Below, piece after piece: positions 11,627 to 23,693 of a DNA stretch of 64,000 nucleotides; positions within the stretch are counted from its first letter, which is position 1; each line of letters opens with the position of its first letter. Source of the DNA: Acridotheres tristis (lineage: Eukaryota > Chordata > Aves > Passeriformes > Sturnidae); the NCBI GenBank assembly GCA_037013685.1, contig CM072889.1:19973976-20037975 (forward strand), in the 5' to 3' direction. Under the pieces are notes generated by a model. It had not been told where the DNA came from. It did not search any database and saw only the letters and a program-made list of their open reading frames with translations. A program made the translations under genes and the position numbers.

Positions 11627-13810
11627 CCCGGAGCAGTCCCTGCAGCCCAGAGCTGCCGTGCCAGGGCAGATTGGTTTTCCCCCATTGCCCTCAGCCGGGA
11701 GCTGTGCCAGTCCTGCATGGGGAGGAGGGAAGGGAAGATGAAATGGGGCAAAGCTCGGCTGCTCTGAGCCCCCTGCTGCTCCTGCCTTGTGCCACCCCTG
11801 GCCCCAGGAGATGCTCCCTGGCTGAGCTGGGGTCCAGGGCAGGAGAATTCCCCAACAGCCACAGCAGATTTCAGCTCTGAGAGCGGCTGGCTGGGGCTGC
11901 AGGGTGTTGGAAAATGGAATTTCATGTGAAGGAGGTGCCCTGGCGTGGTCAGAATGACATGGGACACATGTGGGAAGGACATGGAAGGAAAACACTGTAG
12001 GTAACACCATCAAAACTGGTTTTAATTTAGTCTTTGCTGGGTAGCTGTATGTTAGTCTTTGGTTTTTGCTGTGAAGGGGATGGAATTGGGTTCAAGGAGC
12101 ACCTTGCAGTTTCATTGGATTATTTTCTGTGACACTTTTTCATTTGTCCTGAGTTCAGGCCCGTTTGAGTGCTGTAATAAATAATTTTGCAGAAAAGAAA
12201 TCATGTGTTTTCTTTGTGCCATTGGTGCTGCTCTGCTCCTGCTAGGACAGGCTGAGGTGTCTGTAGTGTAAATCATTCCAAACGAGTAACCTGAGCATCA
12301 GCTCAAGGAAAACATCTTCCCTTGAAAAATATCCCCTGGTGAACATGAGTTAAAATATTTGTACTGAAGTCATCTGCACGGAGCAATCACTCATGGCTTC
12401 ATGCCATCCTTGCCTTCAAAAAACCTCCTTGTTTGTGTCGCTGAGGGTGGCACATCTGTTGGAAATCTTCCATGATTTGTGAGCGTTCACATCAGCATCT
12501 GGCAAGAGGAATTCCCTGGTGAGGAGGAATGTACTTTCAGGGAGATTCACCTGGTGACGTTTTGCCCCACCTCGAAAGAAAAGCAGTACCTGGATCTAAC
12601 GGATTTTATATAATCAGCATAATCTGATAAAACATTTTAGCAGAACATTTGATGTACAGATGAAAGGCAGAGCTGGAATGGGTGTGGGGGTGCTGTAGGT
12701 TTGTTCTGACACTGCTGTGGAGGCATTTGTTGGGTCTGAGGGTTCAGTCCGTGGAAATTCCTCTCTGGGCTCGGTGCCCTCACCCACCCTTGGTGTCCTG
12801 GCCTCTGCTGTCCCCTGTGTGTCCCCTGTGCCTGGGACAGGGTGGCTGTGACGCTGCTGAGCACATCCGGGGGGAGCAGGATTGTCCAGCACAAGCGATT
12901 CCAGAGCAGGGAATTGTTCCAGGGAAAGCAGGCTGGCAGCTGGACCACACATCCTTGTGGCTCCATAATTAAATAAATCAGCGAGCAATCCGAGGGGAGC
13001 AGTGGCTCAGCAGTGTCCCCTGGCCCTGGTGGCACTGCAGGGACACCAGCTGGGGCTGAGCTCCTCAAGGAAAAGCAGAAAAACATCCAGAGGGGCCAGA
13101 CTCGCTGGATGCTGCCAGCCCTGACATCCTCAGCTTGTCCCTGAGCCTCTTCCACCCAGCGTGATCCTGGCAATGCCTCTGCTGGAAACATCATCCCCAG
13201 CCTGTCAGCTGCATTCTATAAATGGAAATAGGTCTTTAGAAGCCAAACATTATATTTAGTTGCAGCTATGGGGGGGGGGGAAGAAAGAAAAAAAAAAAAG
13301 AAGAAGAAAAAGAATAAATAAAGTCCGAGCCCTTCAGAAACAGAACAAAGGAACAACAAAGCTCTTAGGTCGGCCCTAATCACCTGCAAATGTTGATGCA
13401 GTCATTAAATGTAGCCTGCATAGATAAAAGTTCCTCTTCTGTCACTCCTTTTATCTCTACCTGAAGCATTCGCTTGCCAGTCGGGTTTCTGTGTACAAGC
13501 CATAAATATTCAGCTTTTTCTGGAATAGTTTTTCCCCGGTATTTGCTTGTTTTCTTATAAGCTCTCCATGTGCCAGAAGCAGCAGCAGTGAAATGCTGTG
13601 AGCTGGGGTGTGCATGCAGGGATCCAGCCTTGGGTAGATCAAAAAGCCTGATCTGACCAGGTCCTGAGTCCTGTGATGACGAGTGAGCCAGAAATACAAT
13701 TAAAATCCAGCTGCTTTAGGTGTGAACGCAATGTCAATGTCCACGGTGCAGTCAGAGCTGCAAAAACTCCTGTTGTGCCTGTGGGACAGCACGAGTGGCT
13801 GCCAGAGATC
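11627..13810. other. Unique sequence with a long purine tract
   Basis: No gene recognised. At 13270-13314 there is a 45-nt all-purine run, starting with eleven G and continuing as GA/A-rich sequence. The stretch from about 12000 to 12380 and the one from about 13205 to 13560 are AT-rich and single-copy. Confidence 0.55.
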
Positions 13811-14079
13811 AGCTTTGGTGACTGTGGCTCAGGTTTGGTGACTTTGTGGCTCAGGTTTAGTGGTTTTGTGGCTCAGTTTAGTAGTTTTGTGGCTCAGGTT
13901 TAGTGACTTTGTGGCTCAGGCTTAGTGTTTTTGTGGCTCAGGTTTGGTGACTTTGTGGCTCAGGTTTGGTGGTTTTGTGGCTCAGGTTTGGTGACTTTGT
14001 GGCTCAGCTTTGGTGACTGTGGCTCAGGTTTAGTGGTTTTGTGGCTCAGTTTAGTGGTTTTGTGGCTCAGTTTAGTGGC
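13811..14079. repeat. 22-bp minisatellite (GTTTGGTGACTTTGTGGCTC)
   Basis: About 13 units of 19-23 bp. GTGGCTCAG is constant, and TTTGGTGACTTT alternates with TTTAGTGGTTTT. The two unit types are mixed along the array. Confidence 0.95.
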
Positions 14080-14915
14080 TTGGGCCGGCCAAGAACCGTG
14101 GGCTTCTAATGATTGCAGCTTGAGAGGAGGAGCGTTCCTTGGAGGTTTTTACTTGCCCAGAAGCTGACAGATTTGTTCTGGGCAGCTCCCACTCCTGTTT
14201 TGGGGTTTGCTGAGAACCTCCATGGGAAATAAAAGGGGCACAGCAGCCTGTGAGCCTCGGGCACAGCAGGGTGACAGAAATGTGAGTGCCGAGTCCCTGG
14301 CAGGGGGTGGCTAGTGCAGCCCCTTGGTGGCTAGCCCGGATCGCTGGGTGTCCTGCCCAGCTGCAGCTCCAAGGACAGTGGCCCCACACCAGCCTGGGCA
14401 GCCCCTTGCAGTTCCTCACCAGGGGAGGAATTCTGATGGGTTATTCCTGGTTCTCTGGCCAGCCTGAGCTGCGGGCTCGTTCTGCCGAAACCTTCAGTGA
14501 AATTCCCATTATTTTCAGTTCCTGGAGAATAAGTAGATGAGGAACAGTGTGCACTCAGCCTGTCACTGCACGGTTTGTGCTGTGTTCACCCACAGCTGTT
14601 CCAGTGCCCTCCCAGGCTCTGCCCACAGCAGGGAACTCGGTCTGGACATGATGTGGAGCTAAAGCTGTTAGTCAGAATCCATTAATGTGTGATTAATATT
14701 ATCTATTAACGTGTGATATGCAAAGCATTCCCGGAGAGAACCTTCAGCGCTGAAATGTCAGATACAGCCAAGGGAAGGTCCCCTGTGCTGTCTCACCTGG
14801 TGGCAGAGGAGAGCTCTGCTGGGGGAGGGCAGGGTCTGAGCCCAGCCCGTGTGAGACACAACAATCCCAGAAAAACCCAGCCAGAAAATGCCCAGAGCCA
14901 TTCGGTGTGTGCCAG
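14080..14915. other. Unique spacer, nothing recognised
   Basis: Single-copy sequence. A short imperfect AT-rich duplication (ATTAATGTGTGATTAATAT and TATTAACGTGTGATAT) lies at about 14680-14720. Confidence 0.5.
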
Positions 14916-15500
14916 TGCCAGTGTGACAGTGGCAGTGACAGTGTGATAGTGGCAGTGACGGTGTGACAGTGGCAGTGACATAGTGGCAGTGACGGTGTGA
15001 CAGTGGCAGTGACAGTGTGATAGTGGCAGTGACGGTGTGACAGTGGCAGTGACTCATCTCTGCTCGCTGTCCTTGCAGCCTGGTGATGCACAGCTCCATC
15101 CCACAGTGGCAGAGTGGCAGTAACAGGATAGTGACAGTGGCAGTGGCTCAGCCTGGTGATGCACAGGACAGCTCCATCAGTGACAGTGGCAGAGTGACAG
15201 TGACAGGGTAGTGATAGTGTGGCAGTGGCAGTGTGACAGTGGCAGTGGCAGTGACAGGACAGTGACAGTGTGACAGTGGCAGTGACAGGACAGTAGCAGT
15301 GGCAGTGACAGGACAGTGACAGTGTGACAGTAGCAGTGGCAGGACAGTGACAGTGACAGTGTGACAGTGGCAGTGACAGGACAGTAGCAGTGACAGGACA
15401 GTGACAGTGTGACAGTGGCAGTGACAGGACAGTGGCAGTGTGACAGTGGCAGTGACAGGACAGTGGCAGTGGCAGTGACAGGACAGTGGCAGTGACTCAG
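14916..15500. repeat. Hexamer-based array (GTGACA / GTGGCA)
   Basis: Nearly the whole stretch is built of GTGACA and GTGGCA hexamers with GTGTGACA and AGGACA variants. A unique segment of about 60 bp (15055-15115) splits it, followed by a second block to 15500. Short phrases such as GATGCACAG occur on both sides of this split, so part of the flank was duplicated too. Confidence 0.93.
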
Positions 15501-17425
15501 CTCCATCCCACATCTGCATGGCAGCTCCGGAGCAGGAGAGCAGCTCCCAGCCCCTGCTGGCTCCGTCCCAGCCTCGGCTGCTCCCAGCCTGCTCACACAG
15601 CTCTGGCACAGGTAGGACCCTTCTGGGGCTGGGGCAGCTCACCTGGGCACACCTGGGCACACCTGGGCACACCTGGGCTCTGCAGCTCGTGTCCCCTTGT
15701 CCCTGCTGGGGACGGGGCAGGGTGTGCAGTGGGGAGCACAGAACTCTTTGTCAGTTGTGTATCTGCTGTGGAATTATTAGATAAATAATTAGACTAAATT
15801 AGACTAAAATGCTAATGAAAATTGGCAAAATGCTCTTTAGAATTTCGGTTCGGGAGCAGAGCACATGGGTAGAATGGAAGTTAAAGATTTGTAAATTTAA
15901 AGGTGGGAGGAAAGGTGGGTGTGTTTGTAACCTGCAAAGACCTCGTTCCCTAAATGAACTCTTTGAGAAGCTGTTAAAAATTCATTGCAAGTTTTCCTGC
16001 AGTCACTTAAGGTGCAGGTGGGGTTGTGGGGGCTAATATTAAAAAGAACAGTGTTTTTGATGTTAAATGTGAGTGTTAATGTGGTGTGCAGGGCAAGGGG
16101 CAGCCTGGGCATGGTGTGAACGGTGCTGAGAGCAGGGATTGCAAACGGAGCTGTGCCAGCCCTGCAGTGCCCAGGAACGGGGGTTCACCGCCCCGGCTAC
16201 TCCCGAGCTTGTTTTGCAGTTGTTTGGGCCAAATATTCCTCCGCTGCAAATTGCTCTGAAGCTTTCCTTGGTATTTTTTTTGTTTAAGTGGAGCTGGTGT
16301 GAATCCACACATTTCAGGCATTTACAGCAGCAGCCTCCTCCCGTGGTTTGAAGTTTCTCAATCAACTTGCAGAAGAAATGTTCTAATTTCTTTAGAGCTG
16401 TGTAAAGTCCCAGTAGGCATGAACACAGTAGTGACACCCAGCAGGGACTTGGCTCTGCCGTGGGTGATTTCAAAGCAGGACAGGAGTGAGTGTGGCAGCC
16501 CAAGGCAGCTCCCCAGCTACAGCAGGCAGTGTTCAGTTTGAAAAGTGGCTTTTCCTTGTGCTAAAATAAAAACTTACTACCTCCTAAAAACCAGAAGCCA
16601 ATTTATAGCCTGGTGTTGAAACAATATCTTTTTTCTAAGCCACACATTTGTCTTTGCTAAGTTCGATAGACTGCTGTAAGCTGGAGGCGTGCAGCGTTCA
16701 CTTCATGCACTGGAATGTGAAATATGATTTTTTTTTTTGGAGCTCTGCTGTGCCTGCTGCCTTGGGTTGTTTTTTATATCATTTACGGTGCTGAACATCA
16801 GTGTGAGCATATTATGCAATGTAGTATAAAAATACACAAAGGCAATCAACTCCACTGTTCCTTCTGCTCTAGCAGAACAAACTTACTTGATCATTTTGCC
16901 TTTTGGTTTCTGGAGAGGTTCATTCCGAGCAGTGTCTGTGTGCGTTTGTGCAGCAGGGGCAGCCCCTGTGCAGAGCTCCAGGTGTCTCCCAGGGCTGGCA
17001 GTGCCTGCTGGCAGTGTGGTGGCTCAGGGGCTGGCGGCCACCCAGGCACGGAGGTCACCTGTGCACACACCCGAATGCCGTGCCAGCCTGTGTGAAGTGG
17101 GTGCTGCTTTGTAGAAGGTGCCACGTCATTCGTGTGGTGTCACCTTGGCACTGTGCCCTGCGGGCTGGCAGTGTGTGAGCCAGGAGTGCCTGTCCTGCCC
17201 CTGGCCAGTGTGAGCAGAGCAGGGATGTGCTGGGCCACGGTCACCACCCGAGTCATTTATTCACGGCTGCACACTCGGGGGGGTTAATTCCTTCTTGCAG
17301 GAACATTGAAATCCCTGTGGGATCAGAGTGCCAGCCCTGGAGCTCAGGAGTGAGCACAGCAGTGAGCACAGACAGCTCTGTGCACCCAGCCAGCACTGAC
17401 AGGGGCTGGGAGCCACCCCTGCTCA
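15501..17425. other. Unique sequence with AT-rich island
   Basis: No gene recognised. Three copies of an 11-bp CACCTGGGCAC unit lie at 15641-15677. The block from about 16555 to 16720 is AT-rich, single-copy and ends in a T9 run; it is a candidate conserved element by composition only. Confidence 0.5.
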
Positions 17426-17742
17426 CCCTGGTGACACTGGTGACACTGGTCACACTGGTGACACTGATCACACTGGCTCCTTGCTCACCCTGGCCACTCT
17501 GGTCACCCTGCTCACTCTGGTCACACTGGTCACACTGGTGACACTGGTGACACTGGTGACACTGGTGACACTGCTCACCCTGGTCACACACTGGTCACAC
17601 TGGTGACACTGGTCACACTGATCACACTGGCTCCTTGCTCACCCTGGCCACTCTGGTCACCCTGCTCACTCTGGTCACACTGGTGACACTGGTGACACTG
17701 GTGACACTGGTGACACTGCTCACCCTGCTCACCCTGGCTCCC
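17426..17742. repeat. 9-bp minisatellite (CTGGTGACA) with a 151-bp duplication
   Basis: Units CTGGTGACA and CTGGTCACA dominate. A longer phrase containing TCCTTGCTCACCCTGGCC appears at about 17478 and again at about 17629, so a segment of about 151 bp was itself duplicated inside the array. Confidence 0.93.
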
Positions 17743-19065
17743 TGGTTAAATTATATATATATATATTTTTTTTATTTTATTTTTCTGAAAGCAGTTCTCT
17801 GCTGTTCAGCCAGTGTGTGTATCCCTGGTCAGAGCTCTTTGTCCCTTTGGGTGGGTCCCGGTTCTGGAGCTCCCCAGGGCTGTGAGAGCTCTCTGCCCCT
17901 CTCCATGGCACTCCCAGGCTTTTGGCTTCTGCTGATCAGTTCTCTGTGCTTCGCTTTGAAAAATTTCCTCTGAGGCCATTTCTCTGAACAGCTCTCTCTC
18001 TGAAATGAGTTTGAATTTTAAAACACTCCATGTCTTTCATCTTCCTTTTGTTAATCCTCAGCCAATGGGGCAAATAATCGTGAGGTGTCACCTGTCCTTT
18101 TGTGAATGCTCCTTCCCAGAGCAGTGCCCAGGAGCTGCCAGCTCTGAGACCCTTCGGGCTGCTGCTCATCTCCTGCTCCCCACAGCAAGGCTCATCCCTC
18201 CACATTTCCCGGAGGGATGAACTTTATTCTTTAAATTTTTTTTGCCATATTCAGGCTGCTTTTCCTTGTTTGCTCTTCCTAGAGGATCCTGATATTTTTC
18301 AGTTCTTACTTTGGGTTTTTGTTTTTTGGTTGTTTTTTTTCTTCCCAGCACTGGTGAAGTTTGTGTCTCTTTGCAGCCCAGCTGTTGACAATAATGCTCC
18401 ATAAACAGGAAGAAAAAAGGCATTGCCACTTGTCTCTACCTCCCTTATTAATTTGAAACTATTCTCCTAGTTCCAAGTGGGGCTACATTAATAATCAAAT
18501 TCTCATTAAAGTTATGATTCACAAGAGTACTCTAATATTTTCTAAGCAGCAGACTCTGGCTGTCCCAAGCTCTCAAGGACACCTGGCTTCCCACTCATCC
18601 TGCACCTTCTCCCCTGCCTGATTTTCCCCACACTTCAGGGATATTCTCCTGGGAGCAGTGACATTCCCTGCTTTTCCCCCCAGGCTCTGTCAGTGAAGAG
18701 CAGAAATTCAGTGTTGGGACACAAATGGTCACAAGGGTTTTTAAATTCACCCTGAGCTGGTCAGAGTGGGTTTGATGGTGGACAGGGGCGAGGGAGGCTC
18801 ATCTTTCCACCTGGGCTTGCTGTCCTCTCCTCCTGTGTCCCCTGCTGCTCCTGCCCTGTGGTTTTGGAGCAGAAGGAGCAATGTCTGCTCCAGCAGCTGC
18901 TGTGGCAGCCACAGCTTGTCCTGAGAGCCAAATCCTGGCTGCCTGTGCACTTTGGCTGCTTTATCTTTATTTGCAGCTTTATTTGTTTCTCTTCTGCAGC
19001 TGGCCAAGGTCCTGCTGTCCCGTGTCCTCCCTTGAGCCAGGCAGTGTCCCCAGTTCCACACTGGT
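17743..19065. other. Unique sequence, nothing recognised
   Basis: Begins with a short TA/T-rich tract (about 17750-17783). The rest is single-copy with no convincing exon. Confidence 0.5.
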
Positions 19066-19066
19066 G

Positions 19067-19115
19067 TGCTCCCAGTGCTCCCAGTGCTCCCAGTGCTCCC
19101 AGTGCTCCCAGTGCC
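19067..19115. repeat. 10-bp repeat (CCCAGTGCTC)
   Basis: Five near-perfect copies of CCCAGTGCTC. Confidence 0.9.
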
Positions 19116-19280
19116 TGTTCCTTCCCATGCACACACCCCACAGAAATGAATGGCACCCTGTGAATTTCTGTCTCGTCTGCTGTGCTGCATGCACCGACCC
19201 ACCTGCCTGGAGAGCAGCCAGCTTGCTTTTATTTTAGCAGATGGGAAAAGCAGGAAACCACTGGGAACAGGCAGAGAAGA

Positions 19281-19337
19281 AATTCACTCATTCATTCACT
19301 CATTCATTCATTCATTCATTCACTCATTTATTCATTG
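19281..19337. repeat. (CATT)n microsatellite
   Basis: About 14 tetranucleotides, mostly CATT with CACT variants and one TATT at the end. Confidence 0.93.
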
Positions 19338-19445
19338 AGGGGCAAACACAGCAGAGCTCTGAGCTGAGCTGCTGAGCTGAAATAAGAGTGGGCTTGAAAA
19401 ACACAGATCCTGATGGGAGGGAGGGGAAAAAGGGAAAGGAAAGGA

Positions 19446-19595
19446 AAAGGAAAGGAAAGGAAAGGAAAGGAAAGGAAAGGAAAGGAAAGGAAAGGAAAGG
19501 AAAGGAAAGGAAAGGAAAGGAAAGGAAAGGAAAGGAAAGGAAAGGAAAGGAAAGGAAAGGAAAGGAAAGGAAAGGAAAGGAAAGGAAAGGAAAGG
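19446..19595. repeat. Perfect (AAAGG)30 tract
   Basis: Thirty uninterrupted AAAGG pentamers, 150 nt, preceded by about 25 nt of related but imperfect purine sequence. One strand is all purine, the other all pyrimidine, and the tract has mirror symmetry, which allows triplex (H-DNA) formation in principle. Perfect copies over this length imply recent expansion. Confidence 0.98.
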
Positions 19596-20675
19596 TGCTG
19601 GGGTCGCAGGAACGTGGAGCTGTTGGTCACAGCTCAGCTGTGGGGGTGAGAGCCCTGCAGAAATAAGCCCAGGAAGTGGCTGGTGTGGAGGAAATAGAAT
19701 TGGACTGAGAGCAAACGAGCAGGAGCTGCTGCCCTGCGAGAGAAGGAGCTGGGCTGTCCCTGGCAGCCTCTCCTTGGCACTGACCCCTTCCAGCAGCAGC
19801 TTCCAGATGCAATGAGAGCTCATTCTGAGCCTGCTTTTAATTGTGAGGAATCATCTGAACAAAGTTGGGTCTTTCACAAGGTATTTTTTGCTGTTTTGTT
19901 TCAGTTTGAAACAAGCTGGTGTGGTGCCTGGGTTTGGTGGGGAGGAAGGAGTGGTGCAAAATGAGGGGCTACAGAAATGGCTTGCTGTGAATAAAAATTA
20001 GAGAATTGGCTGCTTGTGCTTCCTGTAATATCCGTGTTCATTGTCAAAACTGCGAGTCAGAGTCAACCAGACTTCAGAGTTGGGAGCACACAGCTGCAAG
20101 CTGGAAATAAGATTTCTGGGTGAAGCACAAGTGCCAGGGCTGCTTGGTAAGAATGCTTCATCAAGATTTTGGCAGAGCTTAATGGTGAAATGGTTTGGAT
20201 AGGCTGTGTGGTCATTAGGAGGTTCTGAGTGTTTCACAACCCCAGAATAGAACTTTTTTCCAATTAGCTTGTAAGTATTGTTGTGCTCTGGGTTTATGAT
20301 GTTGTGCAGGTGGCTAACAAAAAATATCACTCCTTCAGCTGGGAGAAATTAGGGGGAAAATAAAGCAGTGATGAGAAGAAGCAAAGGGAATTTTTACTGT
20401 ATGTATACCTGCGAGATTTTCAACTAGGAAAATGTAATTACAACAAAACACCCCCTGCCCTGCAGTCACTTGAGGAAGTTCTTTTAGAGAGGGATTTTTT
20501 AGACTTGTTCCTATAAGGAGCTGAAAGCAGCTTGACAGCAGAATGTTTTCCCCTAAAAAGGAAAAAAAAAAAAATTCCTACCCAACTCTAAAGAGCCCCA
20601 GGGCCTGGGTGACCTCATTTGTGACCTTTGTGTGGGTGAGGGAGGCAGGGATGGAGGAGGTGCCCAGTGAGGTCA
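19596..20675. other. Unique sequence, nothing recognised
   Basis: Single-copy, AT-rich from about 19840 to 20580. No exon-like frame stands out. Confidence 0.5.
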
Positions 20676-20915
20676 GTGCTGTGACAGGGGGTGACAGGAG
20701 GGGTGACAATAGGGGGGTGACAGTGACAATAGGGGTGAGAATGGGGGTTACAATTGGGGTGACAATGACAGTGGGGAGGTACAACTGGGGGTGACAATAG
20801 GGGGGTGATGGGGGTGACAGTGACAGTGGGGTGGTGACAATAGGAGGATGGCAGTGGGGAGGTGACAGTGACAGTGGGGAGGTGACAATTGGGGATGACA
20901 GTGACAGTGGGTGGC
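20676..20915. repeat. GGGGTGACA minisatellite
   Basis: Irregular units of 9-20 bp built from GGGGTGACA, CAGTGACA and CAATAGGGG. It shares the GTGACA core with the arrays at 14.9-15.5 and 17.4-17.7 kb. Confidence 0.92.
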
Positions 20916-22050
20916 AGTGGCTGCTGCTCTCATCACTCCACAAAGCCATCCTGGGGCAGTGGTTTTTTGTGATTTCCTCCCCTCTGTGGTGCAGGATTTC
21001 AGGGGGGCTCTGATTCTCTGTGGCTTCAGCACCTCGTGTGTAGAGACACGACTTCAGCCCCCCCAAAAATGAATTTATTGCAAGTGTGAGCAGGCTGGGG
21101 CTCCCAGTGTGTAAAACGAGCAACTGGGGACTGAGGAAAAGTCACGTTTCAGGTGGTGACCTGGAAAGTTCATTCAAGGATTGAATGGATCCGTGGAAAT
21201 AGAATTTTTTTGTGTTCAGTCGTGTCATACCTACAAGAACAATAGTCCAACAGGAGCAGGAGGATTTGTTTTGCCCGGATTTTATTTTCCCTGTGGTTGC
21301 TACAGCCTGCAGGCAGCAGAGCTGAAACCTCTCTGTGCAAAACCAGGGGGAAAGAGATTTCCTTACAGCTTTGTTAAACTCTGAATTGCAGCAAAGATTA
21401 TTCATTTGGAACCCCAGCCAAGGCCTATGGACAGGGTTGATGTTATGGATTCTGGCAATTCTGGATGGGACTGAAATGCAGTTGGACATAAAAGAAAGAC
21501 ACAAACCAGCAGACTTCAGCTGGTGTGTTTATAGAAAGTAAACATGCTGGAATTTATCTTGAAAACCATCCTGGTGCCAGCAGCCATCCTAGACATCACT
21601 TTCACTGAAGCTTCCAGGATGAAGAAATTCTGCTCCTACTGGCTTGTTGACAGCAAGTTTTTATTAATGTAATTATTATTATTATTATTTTATTTGAGCT
21701 GAAGAATGTGCTACAGGGTGATATTTAGCAAGCTGAATGTTTTGACTAGGAAACATAATAGTTACTGCAGATATTTTATATTTACTGCTAAGCAAATTCC
21801 TCTGGTGTGCACAGTCACTGTGGGTTTGGTCTCCATCAAATTGGGAGGGGAAGGAACAAGGATTCATTTTTTAAAGCTGTGCAGTATTTATTTCTCACAT
21901 CTGAGAATATACAAGTTCTTTAGCAGGAAATTAATGACCCGTGTCCATGACATGTGGAGTCTTATTTCTGTTTTATTCATGGGAAGATGGGAATGGGGAG
22001 CACCAGTGTGTTCTACCCATGAGGATGGGGAGTGCATTAGGATAAAAGGG
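20916..22050. other. Unique sequence with short ATT tract
   Basis: No gene recognised. Six ATT triplets lie at about 21672-21689. The stretch from 21540 to 22050 is AT-rich. Confidence 0.5.
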
Positions 22051-22071
22051 GTAAAAACTATTAATATAACA

Positions 22072-22182
22072 GCAAAAAGGATTATCTGCTGAAATATATC
22101 AGTAAAAACGATTATCTGCTGAAATATATCAGTAAAAATTATTATCTGCTGAAATAAATCAATAAAAACAATTATCTGCTGA
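22072..22182. repeat. 30-bp AT-rich minisatellite
   Basis: ATTATCTGCTGAAATA starts at 22081, 22111 and 22141, and ATTATCTGCTGAGC starts at 22171, an exact 30-bp spacing. Each unit continues with ATCAGTAAAAA or ATCAATAAAAA. It is one of few AT-rich arrays here. Confidence 0.95.
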
Positions 22183-22185
22183 GCT

Positions 22186-22765
22186 GTAAGAGCAGGGACA
22201 CAATGCTGGGGCTGGCACCCTGGTTCCCTGTGTGCCTTCAGCAAGGTGCCAAGGAAATGCAGGTGTGCCCCAGTTCTGTGTGGGGTTGGGGACTCCTGGC
22301 CTGCTTTGGGGTCTGGTTTATCTCTGTGTTACACTAGGAATACCAGTTGGTGGTTGCAGGCTCTCCTGTGGAGAAGCAGCTGATCTTTGCTCATGTGAGA
22401 TTTGTGCTCTGTGCCTGAAGCTGGGAGCTGAGGAATCTCACTATCTCTCTTATTAAAGCTTCATTTTTTTTAGATAGTGGAAAGTGTTTCAATTCTTTCT
22501 GGTAATGTAATACTTTGAGGTAGCTGGAACTTTCTTTATGTTTTATCTTTTTGCCATTTAATAATCTGACCCCATTCAGAAACATTTCAGACTGTGTATC
22601 CTTTATGTTATTAATGGCTCTATTGATTTAGAAGATCAGCTTTAAAAATTACTTGCTGTTTTACAAGAAAACCATCAGAAGGATTAATGTGCTTTCTCTT
22701 TGTACATCAACTCCTCTATCCATGGAAAATGATGATGGAGTCAAATGTCACTGGGTTATCCTTGC
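22186..22765. other. Unique spacer, nothing recognised
   Basis: Single-copy and increasingly AT-rich toward its end. No supported element. Confidence 0.5.
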
Positions 22766-22769
22766 TCTG

Positions 22770-23226
22770 AGGAATGGGGTGTGGTTCCTGTCCTGATACA
22801 GGAATGGGGTGTGATTTTATATCCTGATACAGGAGTGGGATGTGATTTTATATCCTGATAAAAGGAATGGGGTGTGATTTTATATCCTGATAAAAGGAAT
22901 GGGGTGTGATTTTATATCCTGATAAAAGGAATGGGGTGTGATTTTATATCCTGATAAGGGAATGGGGTGTGATTTACATGGGGTGTAGTTCTCTGTCCTG
23001 ACACAGACATGGGGTGTGATTTTATATCCTGATACAGGAATGGGATGTGATTCTCTATCCTGATACAGACATGGGGTGTGGTTTTATATCCTGATACAGA
23101 CATGGGGTGTGGTTTTATATCCTGATACAGGAATGGGGTGTGATTCCTATCCTGATACAGACATGGGATGTGGTTCTCTATCCTGATACAGACATGGGAT
23201 GTGGTTCTCTATCCTGGTACAGACAT
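22770..23226. repeat. 31-bp minisatellite upstream of the candidate exon
   Basis: About 15 units built from GGAATGGGGTGTGATT, then TTATATCCTGATACA or TCTCTATCCTGATACA. Variants swap GGAATG for GACATG and ACA for AAA. The array ends about 400 bp before the candidate exon. Confidence 0.95.
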
Positions 23227-23624
23227 GTCCTTGGTGTTTTGGGGGGCAGGACCCTGCTGTGGCACTGCTGTAGCTCTGGGGTGTTTGCTCTCTGGTGTTT
23301 TTGCAGCCCCTGCCTGTGGCCAGGCCATAAAAGCGTGTTTGGTTTGCTTTGCTCCTGATCTGCATGCAGGACACATCGAGCTGCTAGGGGAGAATAAAGC
23401 AAATACAGGAGGAGCTGTGTTGCTTTTCAGAGGTGTTATTCTACTTTTATCAAAGCTGCATGACATGGGATGGTGTTAAGGTTTATGAGAAGCATTGTTT
23501 ATTAAAGTAGATGTTTTTTCCTGCCCTTCTACCACCATGACTAAGATACTTTACACTTTAAAGTTTATTTTCCCTCCTTTAACCTTCCTTCCCCGGCTGT
23601 CTCTCCCCCCCTGCCGTTTTGTAG
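23227..23624. other. Intron sequence leading to an exon, with strong polypyrimidine tract
   Basis: The last 60 bases are rich in C and T and end in CCGTTTTGTAG at 23624, a good splice acceptor. No other feature is evident. Confidence 0.5.
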
Positions 23625-23693
23625 TTGATTTGATTCTGGGATTGCTTTGCTCGAGCTCTAACCTGAGTTCATTTTGTTATGTGGTGACCACAG

